Origin: REEB426 sp964551975
GTDB taxonomy: Bacteria; Actinomycetota; Actinomycetes; S36-B12
Length of the DNA: 23,853 nt
Direction of reading: 5' to 3'
NCBI GenBank assembly: GCA_964551975.1
Contig: CAZKFI010000034.1
Location: 1-23,853, forward strand
The position numbers and the translations under genes were made by a program. Shown here piece by piece: positions 1-8,056 of the stretch (within the stretch, counting starts at the first letter, position 1; each line of letters starts with the position of its first letter). The notes beneath the pieces were generated by a model. It was not told the DNA's origin. It worked only from the letters and a program-made list of their open reading frames with translations, and did no database searches.

Positions 1-1656
1 TCGCCGATCAGATGCGGGCAAGTGGCCTCTCCCACTTAACCGCTGTGTCTGGGGGAAACCTTGCGGTTGTGATCGCTGCGGTGTTCGCCGTGGCGCGGGT
101 TTTACGTCTACGTATGGGTGGGCGGGTAGCAGCGGCTTTGGCTGCGGTTGCGTTCTTTGTCGTGTTGGTTCGCCCAGAACCCAGTGTGGTGCGCGCAGCG
201 GTCATGGGCGCGGTGGTGCTCCTGGGGCTGCTTCCCGGCGGTCGACGTGCCGGGCCCTCTGTGCTGGCGACCGCGGTGTTGGTGCTGGTGTTGTGGGCGC
301 CGGCACTGACGACGACCTGGGGTTTTGCGTTGTCGGTGCTCGCCACCGGTGGACTGATCCTGCTGAGTAGGCCCATTGAGGAGCGCATGGCAAGCAGCAG
401 GGTGGTGGGTCGCTGGCCGCTGTGGTGTCGGCAAGCGATGGCGGTCACCTTGGCCGCTCAGATCGCAACCCTGCCCCTGCTTGTTGCCATGGGTGCCCCC
501 GTGGGTTGGGTGGCCATTCCGGCCAATCTGCTGGCGATGCCCGCGGTGCCTGTGGTCACCATGCTCGGTCTGCTCGCGGCCATGGTTGCACCCGTGCTTC
601 CTGTTGTCGCCCAGATCCTCACCTTTGCCGCANNNNNNNNNNTTTGCCGCATCCTGGCCGGCAGCGTGGATCGCCGCGGTGGCCGCTATTGGCAGTGACG
701 TTCCCCTAGGGCAGATTCCCTGGCCTAGCGGCTGGTTTGGTGTTGGCCTATTGGCTTTGCTCACCGGGGTTGCGTGGATTCTGCGTCGACCGCTGCGACT
801 GTGGGTCCGTCACCCGGTAGTTATCGGCGCGGCTGTCGTGGTTGTCGCACTGCTGCTTACCGGTGGTCGAAGGGGATGGCCTCCGCCGGGCTGGTCGATG
901 ATCGCCTGTGACGTCGGTCAGGGCGACGGATCGTTGGTGCGTGTCGATGTGGATTCCGCGGTGCTCATCGATGTTGGTCCGGACGAGCAAGCAATCAGCG
1001 ATTGCCTGCATGATGCCGGAATCTCCTCAATTCCTGCGGTCGTCATCACGCACTTCCACGCCGATCACGTCGTTGGACTCGGCGCGGTCCTGGACCGATT
1101 TGCGGTCGGACAGGTTTTCGTCACGCCGGTTACGGAACCGCAGGAACTTTCCACCATGGCCGAGCAATGGATCAAGCAGGCTGCAGTTCCTGTGCAGGTT
1201 TTGCGTGCGGGGGATCGTTTCAGCGTCGCGAGTGCCAGGTTCACTGTGATCTGGCCAGCACGGCGGATCGAGGCCGGCTCAGTCGCCAATAACGCCAGTA
1301 TCGTCATGCTGGCGGAAATTCCTCAGAGTCAACAACCGGCACGCGACCTGCGGATCCTGCTCACCGGCGATATCGAACGTGAAGCGCAGGCCGCCATCAT
1401 GGCGGCAGTGCCAGCACCCAAGGTCGATGTGGTGAAGGTGCCCCATCATGGTTCGGCAAACGGTGAGGCGAAGTTCCCGCAGTGGTCGGGTGCCCGAGTC
1501 GCCATCATCAGCGTCGGAGCGGCAAACCCATACGGTCACCCACGCAGCGAGGCGATTACGTCCTGGCAGCAGGCCGGCGCAACAGTGCTTCGCACGGACC
1601 AGGACGGGTCAATCGCGGTGCTGTCGAATCCCCTGTCCGTTGTCCGAAGGTCATGA
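1..1656 (+). CDS. comEC: ComEC/Rec2 competence DNA-channel protein, 5' partial
   Basis: The gene enters from the left edge, reading from base 3, so its N-terminus is missing. It starts inside the Competence domain (MRASGLSHL followed by AVSGGN), the conserved core of the membrane channel that carries single-stranded DNA into the cytoplasm. Hydrophobic helices continue to about base 890. A soluble metallo-beta-lactamase domain follows, with DVGQGDG, the metal motif HFHADH near 1050-1070, LTGDIE and PHHGSAN. Family knowledge: this domain is thought to degrade or handle the non-transported strand. A 10-N join at 633-642 breaks the frame. Both flanks carry TTTGCCGCA, and collapsing that repeat (19 nt) restores one continuous frame through LTFAASWPAAW. 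It is therefore probably an intact gene with an assembly scar. Adjacency to holA downstream is typical of actinobacteria, although a dinB-like gene sits between them here. Confidence 0.9.
633..642. other. Assembly gap (10 N) with a duplicated 9-nt flank inside comEC
   Basis: Ten Ns are flanked by TTTGCCGCA at 624-632 and again at 643-651. Joining the two copies removes 19 nt and reconnects the comEC frame. The contigs therefore overlap, and no sequence is missing. Confidence 0.85.
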
Positions 1657-1802
1657 CGAATGGAGTGACCACACTCGCTACGAAGAGAAATTCCCCGTAT
1701 TTCCTCCTTTCCAATCTCTGACAAGCGCCATGCGGAACACTTGGCCTCCGGAAGATTCGTGGGCAACCGTGCTCGTGGAGTGGATAGTGGAGGTGCATAA
1801 CC

Positions 1803-1982
1803 ATGGTTAAGCACACCAGAACTGAGAGCGTTGCACTGGACGTGATGATGCGTCGACGACTGCGAGAAAAGTGGGGTGTCCCGCGCACCGACGGCGCATT
1901 GTCGGCGCAGGCGCGAGCGGCGGGCTGTCGAGCCGGCAATCCGGTTTCTGCACCACGGGTTCGCAGGAATCCCGATGCTTGA
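1803..1982 (+). CDS. Small basic ORF (59 aa) upstream of and overlapping the dinB-like gene
   Basis: An ATG at 1803 is preceded by GGAGG at 1789-1793, a well-spaced Shine-Dalgarno. The frame runs 59 codons to TGA at 1980-1982. The product begins MVKHTRTESVALDVMMRRR and is rich in Arg, with no transmembrane segment and no motif I recognise. Its end overlaps the likely dinB start (ATG at 1975), an arrangement usual for translational coupling. It could be a real small protein, a leader peptide controlling dinB, or the remnant of a longer gene. The only evidence for coding is the ribosome binding site and the overlap, so the call is tentative. The 146 bases between comEC and this ORF (1657-1802) hold no other gene, and I see no convincing promoter there. 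Confidence 0.35.
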   Translation: MVKHTRTESVALDVMMRRRLREKWGVPRTDGALSAQARAAGCRAGNPVSAPRVRRNPDA

Positions 1983-2457
1983 TCTCGCTCGTGCATTGCG
2001 TCATCTCGCTTGGGCGGACAACAATTTCTTTGCTGGGCTCGAAAGTTTGCCTGCACATGCCTTTCAGGCCCGCTATGCGGCCGACCACTGGCCGGTTGGT
2101 CAACTCGCCGTGCACATTGTCGGGGCTGCCGAGTGGTACCGATACTGCCTGACTGGCACGCAGTGGACCGACTTGCGCGAACCCACGCAGGCAGCGGATA
2201 TCCCACCACTGCGCACCTACCTCGCTGAACTCGATGCAACACTCCTGCTGCAGGCTGACCAGCCTGATGGTCTTGTGACCTTCACCGATGAGGATGGACC
2301 GCGCAGGGCCCTGCGATCGACCATCCTCACCCAGGCCTGCCTGCATGCGGCCGAACATCGAGCCCAAATCGCCTGCGCACTGGATGCCGGGGGGTTTGCC
2401 GGCCCGTCGCTGGATGACCTGGACCTGTGGGCCTTCGAGCGATTCGAGGAACAGTAG
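1975..2457 (+). CDS. DinB-family (YfiT-like) metal-binding four-helix protein
   Basis: The product is 160 aa from ATG 1975. Features typical of the DinB/YfiT-like four-helix bundle are an N-terminal helix (LRHLAWADNNFF), a second histidine segment (LAVHIVGAAEWY) and a C-terminal HAAEHRAQI. Together these supply the three histidines that bind one divalent metal. Length matches the family (about 150-170 aa). Members are putative thiol-dependent transferases or hydrolases, and the specific substrate cannot be read from the sequence. I chose ATG 1975 (AGGAA at 1965-1969) over upstream in-frame starts because the earlier residues are low-complexity and overlap the small ORF. The gene sits between comEC and holA, which are normally adjacent in actinobacteria, so it may be a lineage-specific insertion. 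Confidence 0.75.
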   Translation: MLDLARALRHLAWADNNFFAGLESLPAHAFQARYAADHWPVGQLAVHIVGAAEWYRYCLTGTQWTDLREPTQAADIPPLRTYLAELDATLLLQADQPDGLVTFTDEDGPRRALRSTILTQACLHAAEHRAQIACALDAGGFAGPSLDDLDLWAFERFEEQ

Positions 2458-2510
2458 CCGCATCCCGTGGGCTGAACCGCGGCGTCCGAGTGGCGTGAGA
2501 GGCTCCCGTT

Positions 2511-3518
2511 ATGCCTCGGATCACGCTAGCGATGGGCGGCGAGCCTGTCCTCATCGATCGGGCCGTTGACCGCGCGGTCGCCCAGGCACGCAGTGCGGTA
2601 GGCCCAGCAGTGCGCGTGGTGGTGAATGCCAGCGACGCCGATGCTGGAGTGGTGATCCGCGAGGCGATGGCACCCACCCTGTTCGGTGACGCCACCATCG
2701 TGATCGTCAAGGGCATCGACGACTGCAGTGAATCCGTCGATGCCGCCCTGCGCGCGTACGTGCAGGATCCCGTGGATACCTGCTATCTCATTGCCACCCA
2801 CCCGGGTGGAGTCAAGGGAAAGGCGCTGGTGGAAGTGCTGCGCGGTGCGGGTGCGCAGGTGGTCGATTGCCCGGCTCTCAAGCGTGGCCGGGCAACCGCT
2901 GATTTCCTCCATGCGCAGCTGCGCGAACAGCGGCGTTCGATGACGGCTGAGGCACTGGAGATCATCATGAATGCCATCGGCCAGGATGTGCGACTGCTGG
3001 TAGCCGCGATCGAGCAGTGCATGCGTGACATTGAGCATGACCCCATCACCGCCGACGATGTTCGGATCGCCTTCGCCGGCGTTGCCGAGGTCAGCGGGTT
3101 TGCGATCGCGGACGCGGTCTGGGAGCGGCGGTCGGCCGATGCGCTGCGGAGCCTGCGCTGGTCCATGGCCGGCGGAGAACAGGTGGGAGTTCCCACGGTG
3201 ATGGCCTTGGCCAGTGGACTGCGGTCCATTGTGCGGGTGGCCGCCGTCGGCCCGGGTGCCTCCGAGGTAGACGTGGCCAAGGAGGCCGGTGTCCCGCCCT
3301 GGAAGGTGAAGGTGCTGCGACGCCAATGGTCGGCCTGGAGCGGGGATCAGCGGCGCCTTGCACAGGCTGTGGTGGCTTTGGCGCAAGCCGATGGGGCGGT
3401 GAAGGGCGGGGTCGGCGAGGGAACAAGCCTCGACAGCCAGCAGAAGTTGCTCGCCCTGGAATCACTGGTCTTGCGCACTGCGGCTCGTAGGTCCGGCGAG
3501 GCAGACGTCACTGGGTGA
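2511..3518 (+). CDS. holA: DNA polymerase III subunit delta
   Basis: The product is 335 aa, matching the delta subunit of the replicative clamp loader, which opens the beta sliding clamp. The start MPRITLAMGGEPVLIDRAVD matches the family N-terminus, where other members read (L)xxGxexxLxxxa. The central LIATHPGGVKGKALVEVLR and the helical segment MTAEALEIIMNAIGQDVRLLVAAIEQ correspond to the AAA+-like fold, which lacks a functional Walker site in delta. A C-terminal helical collar domain follows (PPWKVKVLRRQ...LLALESLVLR). The ATG at 2511 has GAGAGG about 8 nt upstream. It lies 53 nt after the dinB-like gene and converges with rpsT. The family is fast-evolving; the assignment rests on overall pattern and on the comEC-holA-rpsT-lepA order. 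Confidence 0.88.
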   Translation: MPRITLAMGGEPVLIDRAVDRAVAQARSAVGPAVRVVVNASDADAGVVIREAMAPTLFGDATIVIVKGIDDCSESVDAALRAYVQDPVDTCYLIATHPGGVKGKALVEVLRGAGAQVVDCPALKRGRATADFLHAQLREQRRSMTAEALEIIMNAIGQDVRLLVAAIEQCMRDIEHDPITADDVRIAFAGVAEVSGFAIADAVWERRSADALRSLRWSMAGGEQVGVPTVMALASGLRSIVRVAAVGPGASEVDVAKEAGVPPWKVKVLRRQWSAWSGDQRRLAQAVVALAQADGAVKGGVGEGTSLDSQQKLLALESLVLRTAARRSGEADVTG

Positions 3519-3522
3519 GGCA

Positions 3523-3538
3523 CCCCGCATTGCGGTGG
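3523..3538. terminator. Weak hairpin between convergent holA and rpsT
   Basis: CCCCGC, loop ATT, then GCGGTGG forms about six pairs with one bulged T, five bases after the holA stop. There is no T-run on either side. The position between convergent genes favours a bidirectional terminator, but the structure is weak. Confidence 0.25.
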
Positions 3539-3604
3539 GGCGATCCTGCGTCCAGAAGATCACCCGCAGTACCTACCCTGTGGGATCCCCGGGAGGGGCT
3601 GAAC

Positions 3605-3865
3605 CTACAGCGAGGCAGCCCGAGTGGCGATAGCCGACTTGCGGTTGGCGGCCTGGTTCGCGTGGATAACACCCTTCGAGGCGGCCTTGTCCAGCGCCCG
3701 GGTTGCCGCGCGGGCGAGCACAATCGCCTCGTCGGTCTTCCCGGCGTCCGCGGCCTCCCGGAACCGGCGAATAGCGGTCTTCAGGGAGGACTTCACGGTC
3801 TTATTACGCAGCCGAGCGCGCTCGTTGGTCCGATTGCGCTTGATCTGCGACTTGATGTTCGCCAC
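3605..3865 (-). CDS. rpsT: 30S ribosomal protein S20
   Basis: The product is 86 aa and begins MANIKSQIKRNRTNERARLRNK, the characteristic S20 N-terminus. The remainder is Lys/Arg/Ala-rich helix, ending NRKSAIATRAASL. S20 is a primary 16S rRNA-binding protein that contacts the 5' domain and helix 44. The length is standard. The gene is encoded opposite to its neighbours, converging on holA and diverging from lepA. The start is GTG at 3865-3863 on the minus strand. No Shine-Dalgarno precedes it; instead a TACCCT hexamer ends 6 nt upstream, so the mRNA is probably leaderless. Confidence 0.97.
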   Translation of the reverse strand: MANIKSQIKRNRTNERARLRNKTVKSSLKTAIRRFREAADAGKTDEAIVLARAATRALDKAASKGVIHANQAANRKSAIATRAASL

Positions 3866-3871
3866 GTGCTG

Positions 3872-3900
3872 AGGGTACCCGTAGGCTGGCCCTGGCCCAA
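3872..3900 (-). promoter_or_regulatory. rpsT promoter giving a leaderless transcript
   Basis: Read on the minus strand, TTGGGC (3900-3895) is followed by a 17-nt spacer and TACCCT (3877-3872). Six bases later the rpsT GTG start begins. A -10 placed this close puts transcription initiation at or next to the G of GTG. The -35 and spacing agree with sigma70/SigA-type promoters. Confidence 0.6.
3882..3887 (+). promoter_or_regulatory. Possible -10 element for lepA
   Basis: TAGGCT lies on the plus strand in the rpsT-lepA divergent region, with TTCGCC 18 nt upstream as a poor -35. Initiation near 3894 would leave a leader of about 60 nt before lepA. It overlaps the opposite rpsT promoter. Evidence is limited to the hexamer. 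Confidence 0.25.
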
Positions 3901-3956
3901 ATCGAGGTCGAGCAGCTCACGTCGCAAGCCCCCACGGCCACCCCGGAGGATCAACG

Positions 3957-5805
3957 ATGGCACCCCAGCCCGGAGCCACCGACCCCCGGCAGATCCGCAA
4001 TTTCTGCATCATCGCGCACATCGACCACGGCAAGTCCACCCTGGCCGATCGCATGCTCCAGGTCACCGGTGTGGTCGAAGAGCGGCAGATGCGAGCCCAG
4101 TACCTGGACCGCATGGATATCGAGCGCGAGCGTGGCATCACCATCAAGTCGCAGGCCGTTCGCCTGCCCTACCGGGCTCGTGATGGTCAGGACTACGTGC
4201 TCAACCTCATCGACACGCCGGGCCACGTGGACTTCACCTACGAGGTGTCCCGCTCCCTGGCCGCCTGCGAGGGTGCAGTGCTGCTGGTGGATGCCGCCCA
4301 GGGCATTGAGGCGCAGACTCTGGCCAACTTGTATCTGGCGCTGGAGAACGACTTAGCGATCATTCCCGTGCTCAACAAGATTGACCTACCCGCGGCGCAG
4401 CCTGAGAAGTACGCCGGCGAACTTGCTCGAATCATCGGCTGCCAACCCGAAGATGTCCTGCGAGTGTCCGCCAAGACCGGAGTTGGTGTTGAGGACCTCC
4501 TTGAGGAGGTCGTGGCACAGGTGCCACACCCGGTGGGCGACCCGAAGGCACCGGCTCGTGCCCTGATTTTCGACTCGGTGTACGACACCTACCGCGGCGT
4601 GGTGACCTATGTGCGCGTGATCGATGGCTCGGTTGCCAGTCGGNNNNNNNNNNAGTCGGGAGCGCGTGACCATGATGTCCACGCGCGCGATGCACGAACT
4701 ACTTGAGGTGGGGGTCATTTCCCCAGAGCCAGTGCCCGGTGCCGGTCTCGGCGTCGGAGAGGTGGGGTACCTCATCACCGGCGTTAAGGACGTTCGGCAA
4801 TCCCGCGTTGGCGACACCATCACCTCGGCACAGCACCCAGCGACCGAGGCACTGGGCGGGTATCGCGATCCCAAGCCCATGGTCTTCTCGGGGCTCTATC
4901 CCATTGACGGATCGGATTACCCGGTCCTGCGAGATGCCCTGGACAAACTCAAACTCAACGATGCCGCGTTGGCCTACGAGCCGGAGACCTCACTTGCCTT
5001 GGGCTTTGGGTTCCGCTGCGGATTCCTTGGCCTGCTGCACATGGAGATCGTGCGCGAGCGACTCGAGCGGGAATTCAATCTTGATCTCATCTCTACTGCC
5101 CCGAACGTGGTCTATCGCATCGTTCGCGATGACGGCGCCGAATCAATCGTGACCAACCCGAGCGAGTTCCCCATGGGCAAGGTGGCGCAGACCTTCGAGC
5201 CCATCGTTCGAGCCACGGTGATCCTGCCGACCGAATTCGTAGGCACGGTCATGGAACTGTGCCAGACACGTCGCGGCACCCTGCTGGGCATGGAGTACCT
5301 CTCGGAAGAGCGCGTAGAACTGCGCTACACCCTTCCGCTCGCGGAAATCGTGTTCGACTTCTTCGACCAGCTCAAATCGCGCACACGCGGCTACGCGTCG
5401 CTGGACTATGAACCCAGCGGGGAGCAGGAATCCGATCTCGTCAAGGTGGACATCCTGCTGCATGGTGAACCTGTCGATGCGTTCAGTGCCATCGTCCACA
5501 AAGACAAGGCCTACGCCTATGGCGTCGCGATGGCCGGAAAACTCAAGGAGCTCATTCCTCGGCAGCAATTCGAAGTGCCGATCCAGGCGGCCATTGGCTC
5601 ACGAGTCATCGCCCGTGAAAATATTCGCGCGATTCGCAAGGATGTGCTGGCCAAGTGCTACGGCGGCGATATCACTCGCAAGCGAAAGCTCTTGGAAAAG
5701 CAGAAGGAAGGCAAGAAGCGGATGAAGATGGTGGGCCGAGTGGAGGTTCCGCAGGAGGCCTTCATCGCGGCACTGTCCACGGCTGACTCCGCCCCGAAGA
5801 AGTAG
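3957..5805 (+). CDS. lepA: Elongation factor 4 (LepA) translational GTPase
   Basis: This ribosome-associated GTPase is proposed to back-translocate or remodel ribosomes and to aid 30S assembly. GTPase motifs are clear: G1 AHIDHGKST (residues 20-28), switch and G2 region RERGITIKSQ, G3 DTPGHVDF, G4 NKIDLP and G5 SAKTG. The C-terminal part carries the LepA-specific sequence ending AKCYGGDITRKRKLLEKQKEGKKRMK. The ATG at 3957 follows GGAGG at 3946-3950. A 10-N join at 4644-4653 shifts the frame. AGTCGG is present on both sides (4638-4643, 4654-4659), and collapsing 16 nt gives DGSVASRERVTMMSTR in one frame and a 610-aa protein, normal for LepA. The gene is therefore almost certainly intact. hemW follows 9 nt after the stop. 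Confidence 0.96.
4644..4653. other. Assembly gap (10 N) with a duplicated 6-nt flank inside lepA
   Basis: AGTCGG borders the Ns on both sides. Removing the Ns and one copy (16 nt) restores the conserved LepA segment without gain or loss of residues. The gap is an overlap misrepresented as missing sequence. Confidence 0.85.
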
Positions 5806-5814
5806 TCAACCGCC

Positions 5815-6951
5815 GTGACTTTCGGCGTCTACGTGCACGTGCCCTTTTGTTCTAGTCGATGTGGCTACTGCGACTTCAACACCTACACCGCTGCTGAGCT
5901 TGGTGATGCCGTGCAGCGCGATCAGTTTCACGAACACCTCATGCGCGAGATCGACCTGGTTGCGGCAAGCGATCCTTCGGCGCCTCCTGCGGATACCGTG
6001 TTTTTCGGAGGCGGCACGCCAACCACACTCGCCCCGGCTGCCCTCGGCGCGATCATTGACCACCTCGATGCAACGATCGGTTTGGCTCCGCAGGCAGAGA
6101 TCACCACGGAGGCCAACCCGGACAGTGTTGATGCCCAGGCTCTGACCGAACTCCTCGAGGCTGGCTTCACCAGGCTGTCCCTCGGTATGCAAAGCGTGGC
6201 TCCCCAGGTCTTGCGAGTGTTGGAGCGCACGCACGACGCCCAGCGGAGCCTGGAGATCGCACGCCTTGCTCGGGACCTGGGGTTCAGGCACGTCAGCCTG
6301 GATCTCATCTATGGCACACCGGGGGAGACCGAGAGTGATGTGCGTCGCAGCCTTGATGCGGTTCTGGAAACCGGTGTTGATCACTGCTCCGCCTATGCGC
6401 TGACCGTGGAGGCCGGCACAGCGCTGGCCCGGCGGGTATCGCGTGGTGAGGTGCCGCATCCGGATCCGGATACTGCGGCTGATAGATACGCGGTGATCGA
6501 TGACGTGTTGACCGAGGCAGGCATGCCCTGGTACGAGATCTCCAATTGGGCGACGGATACCGGTCGATGCCGGCACAACCTCGGCTATTGGCAGGGCGGC
6601 CAGTGGTGGGGGATCGGACCTGGTGCCCATGCCCACCGGCACGGGGTTCGCAGTTGGAACCGCAAGCATCCCCGCTCCTACGTGGCCGCGATCCGCTCTG
6701 GTGAGCTGCCGATTGAGGGGGCAGAGAACCTCGACTCGGCCCAGCAGTCAACCGAGCGGATCATGCTCGGTCTGCGCACCCGGGAAGGGCTGCCCGCAGA
6801 CCTGGTGGCTGACCGTGACCGGTTGCGTTCGCTGAGCGCGGACGACCTGATCGATACGGAGGCGCTGCAACACGGGTCTGTCGTGCTCACCAGACGGGGA
6901 CGACTGCTGGCCGACACCGTCATTCAAGCCGTACTGGCGGAACCGACGTAG
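5815..6951 (+). CDS. hemW: Radical SAM heme chaperone HemW (HemN-like)
   Basis: The product is 378 aa. The radical SAM cluster motif CSSRCGYC (Cys12, Cys16, Cys19) coordinates the [4Fe-4S]/SAM centre. It is followed by FFGGGTPTTL, the glycine-rich SAM-binding segment. RLSLGMQS, DLIYGTPGET and the C-terminal MLGLRTREGL region are typical of HemW. Once annotated as oxygen-independent coproporphyrinogen oxidase, this family carries heme to respiratory proteins. True HemN enzymes usually have a longer N-terminal extension with an additional Cys, absent here. The start is GTG at 5815, 9 nt after lepA. There is no strong Shine-Dalgarno, so translation may depend on lepA. The stop codon lies 1 nt before the CIRCE element of hrcA. 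Confidence 0.93.
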   Translation: MTFGVYVHVPFCSSRCGYCDFNTYTAAELGDAVQRDQFHEHLMREIDLVAASDPSAPPADTVFFGGGTPTTLAPAALGAIIDHLDATIGLAPQAEITTEANPDSVDAQALTELLEAGFTRLSLGMQSVAPQVLRVLERTHDAQRSLEIARLARDLGFRHVSLDLIYGTPGETESDVRRSLDAVLETGVDHCSAYALTVEAGTALARRVSRGEVPHPDPDTAADRYAVIDDVLTEAGMPWYEISNWATDTGRCRHNLGYWQGGQWWGIGPGAHAHRHGVRSWNRKHPRSYVAAIRSGELPIEGAENLDSAQQSTERIMLGLRTREGLPADLVADRDRLRSLSADDLIDTEALQHGSVVLTRRGRLLADTVIQAVLAEPT

Positions 6952-6979
6952 ACTGGCACTCGGCCACACTGAGTGCCAA
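6949..6979 (+). promoter_or_regulatory. CIRCE operator (HrcA binding site) with overlapping -10
   Basis: CTGGCACTC (6953-6961), nine spacer bases, then GAGTGCCAA (6971-6979) is a near-perfect match to the CIRCE consensus TTAGCACTC-N9-GAGTGCTAA. The substitutions in the two arms compensate each other. TAGACT at 6949-6954 overlaps the left arm and looks like a -10, so bound HrcA would block RNA polymerase. The site lies between the hemW stop and hrcA. Confidence 0.92.
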
Positions 6980-7025
6980 GGCTCATCATGGCCAGGGCTC
7001 TTCGTAAATGCCGAGGGAGGTGCGC

Positions 7026-8045
7026 ATGCTTGAGGATCGACGGATGGCCGTGCTGCGCGCCATCGTCCAGGACTACGTCGCAACCAGGGAACCCGTGGGA
7101 TCGAAGTCACTGGCAGAGCGGCACAGCCTCGGCGTTTCCCCGGCCACGATTCGCAACGACATGGCGGCGCTGGAGGATGAGGGGTACATCGCGCAGCCGC
7201 ACACCAGTGCCGGCCGTATACCCACGGACATGGGGTATCGCCTCTTTGTGGACCGACTTGCCGGTGTGAAGCCCATGAGCTCAGCCGAGCGTCGCGCCAT
7301 CCAGGAGTTCTTGGATGGGGCCGTTGACCTGGACGACGTCATGCTGCGCACCGTGCGCCTGCTCTCCCAGTTGACTCAGCAGGTGGCGTTGGTGCAGTAC
7401 CCATCGTTCTCCAACAGTCATGTGCGGCACGTTGAGTTGGTAAGCCTCAGCACGACGCGGCTGCTCCTCGTGCTCATCGCCGATACCGGCCGTGTCGAGC
7501 AGCGCACCATCGAGTGCACCCTGCCGCTTCAGGAAGGCACCCTCGCGGATATCCGTGCTCGACTTTCAGTGGCCGTCTCTGGTAAGCCATTTGGCGCAGT
7601 CGCGGACAGCCTCAACGGGTTCACGGACAGTTTCGGCAGCGCTGATCGACCGTTGGTCGCCGCAATCCAAGCGGCACTCCTTGATGCGATTACCGAGCGG
7701 GTTGACGAGCGGATCGTTCTCGGTGGCACTGCCAATCTCGCGAAGTATGGGCAGTACTTCCCTATCGCGATTCAGCCAGTCCTCGAGGCACTGGAGGAGC
7801 AGGTGGTTCTGCTGCGCCTTCTCGGCGAGGCATCCACGGGCACTGAGGTCACCGTGCGGATCGGCCACGAGAATCCAGTCGAAGGTCTTGAGTCGACCTC
7901 CGTCGTCACCACGCGGTATCGCCATCAGGAGCAGGTTGTTGCCTCACTGGGAGTTGTGGGCCCAACGCATATGGACTACCCGAGCAATATCGCAACTGTG
8001 CAGGCCGTCGCGCAGTACGTCAGCCGAATTCTCGGCGGTCAGTGA
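7026..8045 (+). CDS. hrcA: Heat-inducible transcription repressor HrcA
   Basis: The product is 339 aa from ATG 7026, which follows GGGAGG at 7015-7020. An in-frame start 18 nt earlier is less likely because it would include the ribosome binding site. The N-terminal winged helix has the family signature EPVGSKSLAERHSLGVSPATIRNDMAALEDEGYI, followed by PHTSAGRIPTDMGYRLFVD. The C-terminal GAF-like dimerisation domain ends with GVVGPTHMDYPSNIATVQAV, also diagnostic. HrcA represses chaperone genes through CIRCE and needs GroEL to stay active. A CIRCE site directly upstream indicates autoregulation. dnaJ follows 11 nt later and is probably cotranscribed. Confidence 0.97.
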   Translation: MLEDRRMAVLRAIVQDYVATREPVGSKSLAERHSLGVSPATIRNDMAALEDEGYIAQPHTSAGRIPTDMGYRLFVDRLAGVKPMSSAERRAIQEFLDGAVDLDDVMLRTVRLLSQLTQQVALVQYPSFSNSHVRHVELVSLSTTRLLLVLIADTGRVEQRTIECTLPLQEGTLADIRARLSVAVSGKPFGAVADSLNGFTDSFGSADRPLVAAIQAALLDAITERVDERIVLGGTANLAKYGQYFPIAIQPVLEALEEQVVLLRLLGEASTGTEVTVRIGHENPVEGLESTSVVTTRYRHQEQVVASLGVVGPTHMDYPSNIATVQAVAQYVSRILGGQ

Positions 8046-8056
8046 ACGCGTGACTC

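Noticed and set aside
1807..2463. Long minus-strand open frame opposite the dinB-like gene
   Set aside because: It mirrors the codon pattern of dinB, lacks any recognisable domain and would span two plus-strand genes.
3515..4183. Plus-strand open frame spanning rpsT and the start of lepA
   Set aside because: It is antisense to S20 and out of frame with LepA; the residues are Arg/Pro-rich without motifs.
4386..4880. Minus-strand frame across the lepA gap
   Set aside because: It reads through the Ns and is antisense to conserved LepA sequence.
5803..5808. TAGTCA 6 nt before hemW GTG as a leaderless -10
   Set aside because: The sixth base is A instead of the near-invariant T, and it overlaps the lepA stop; coupling to lepA is simpler.
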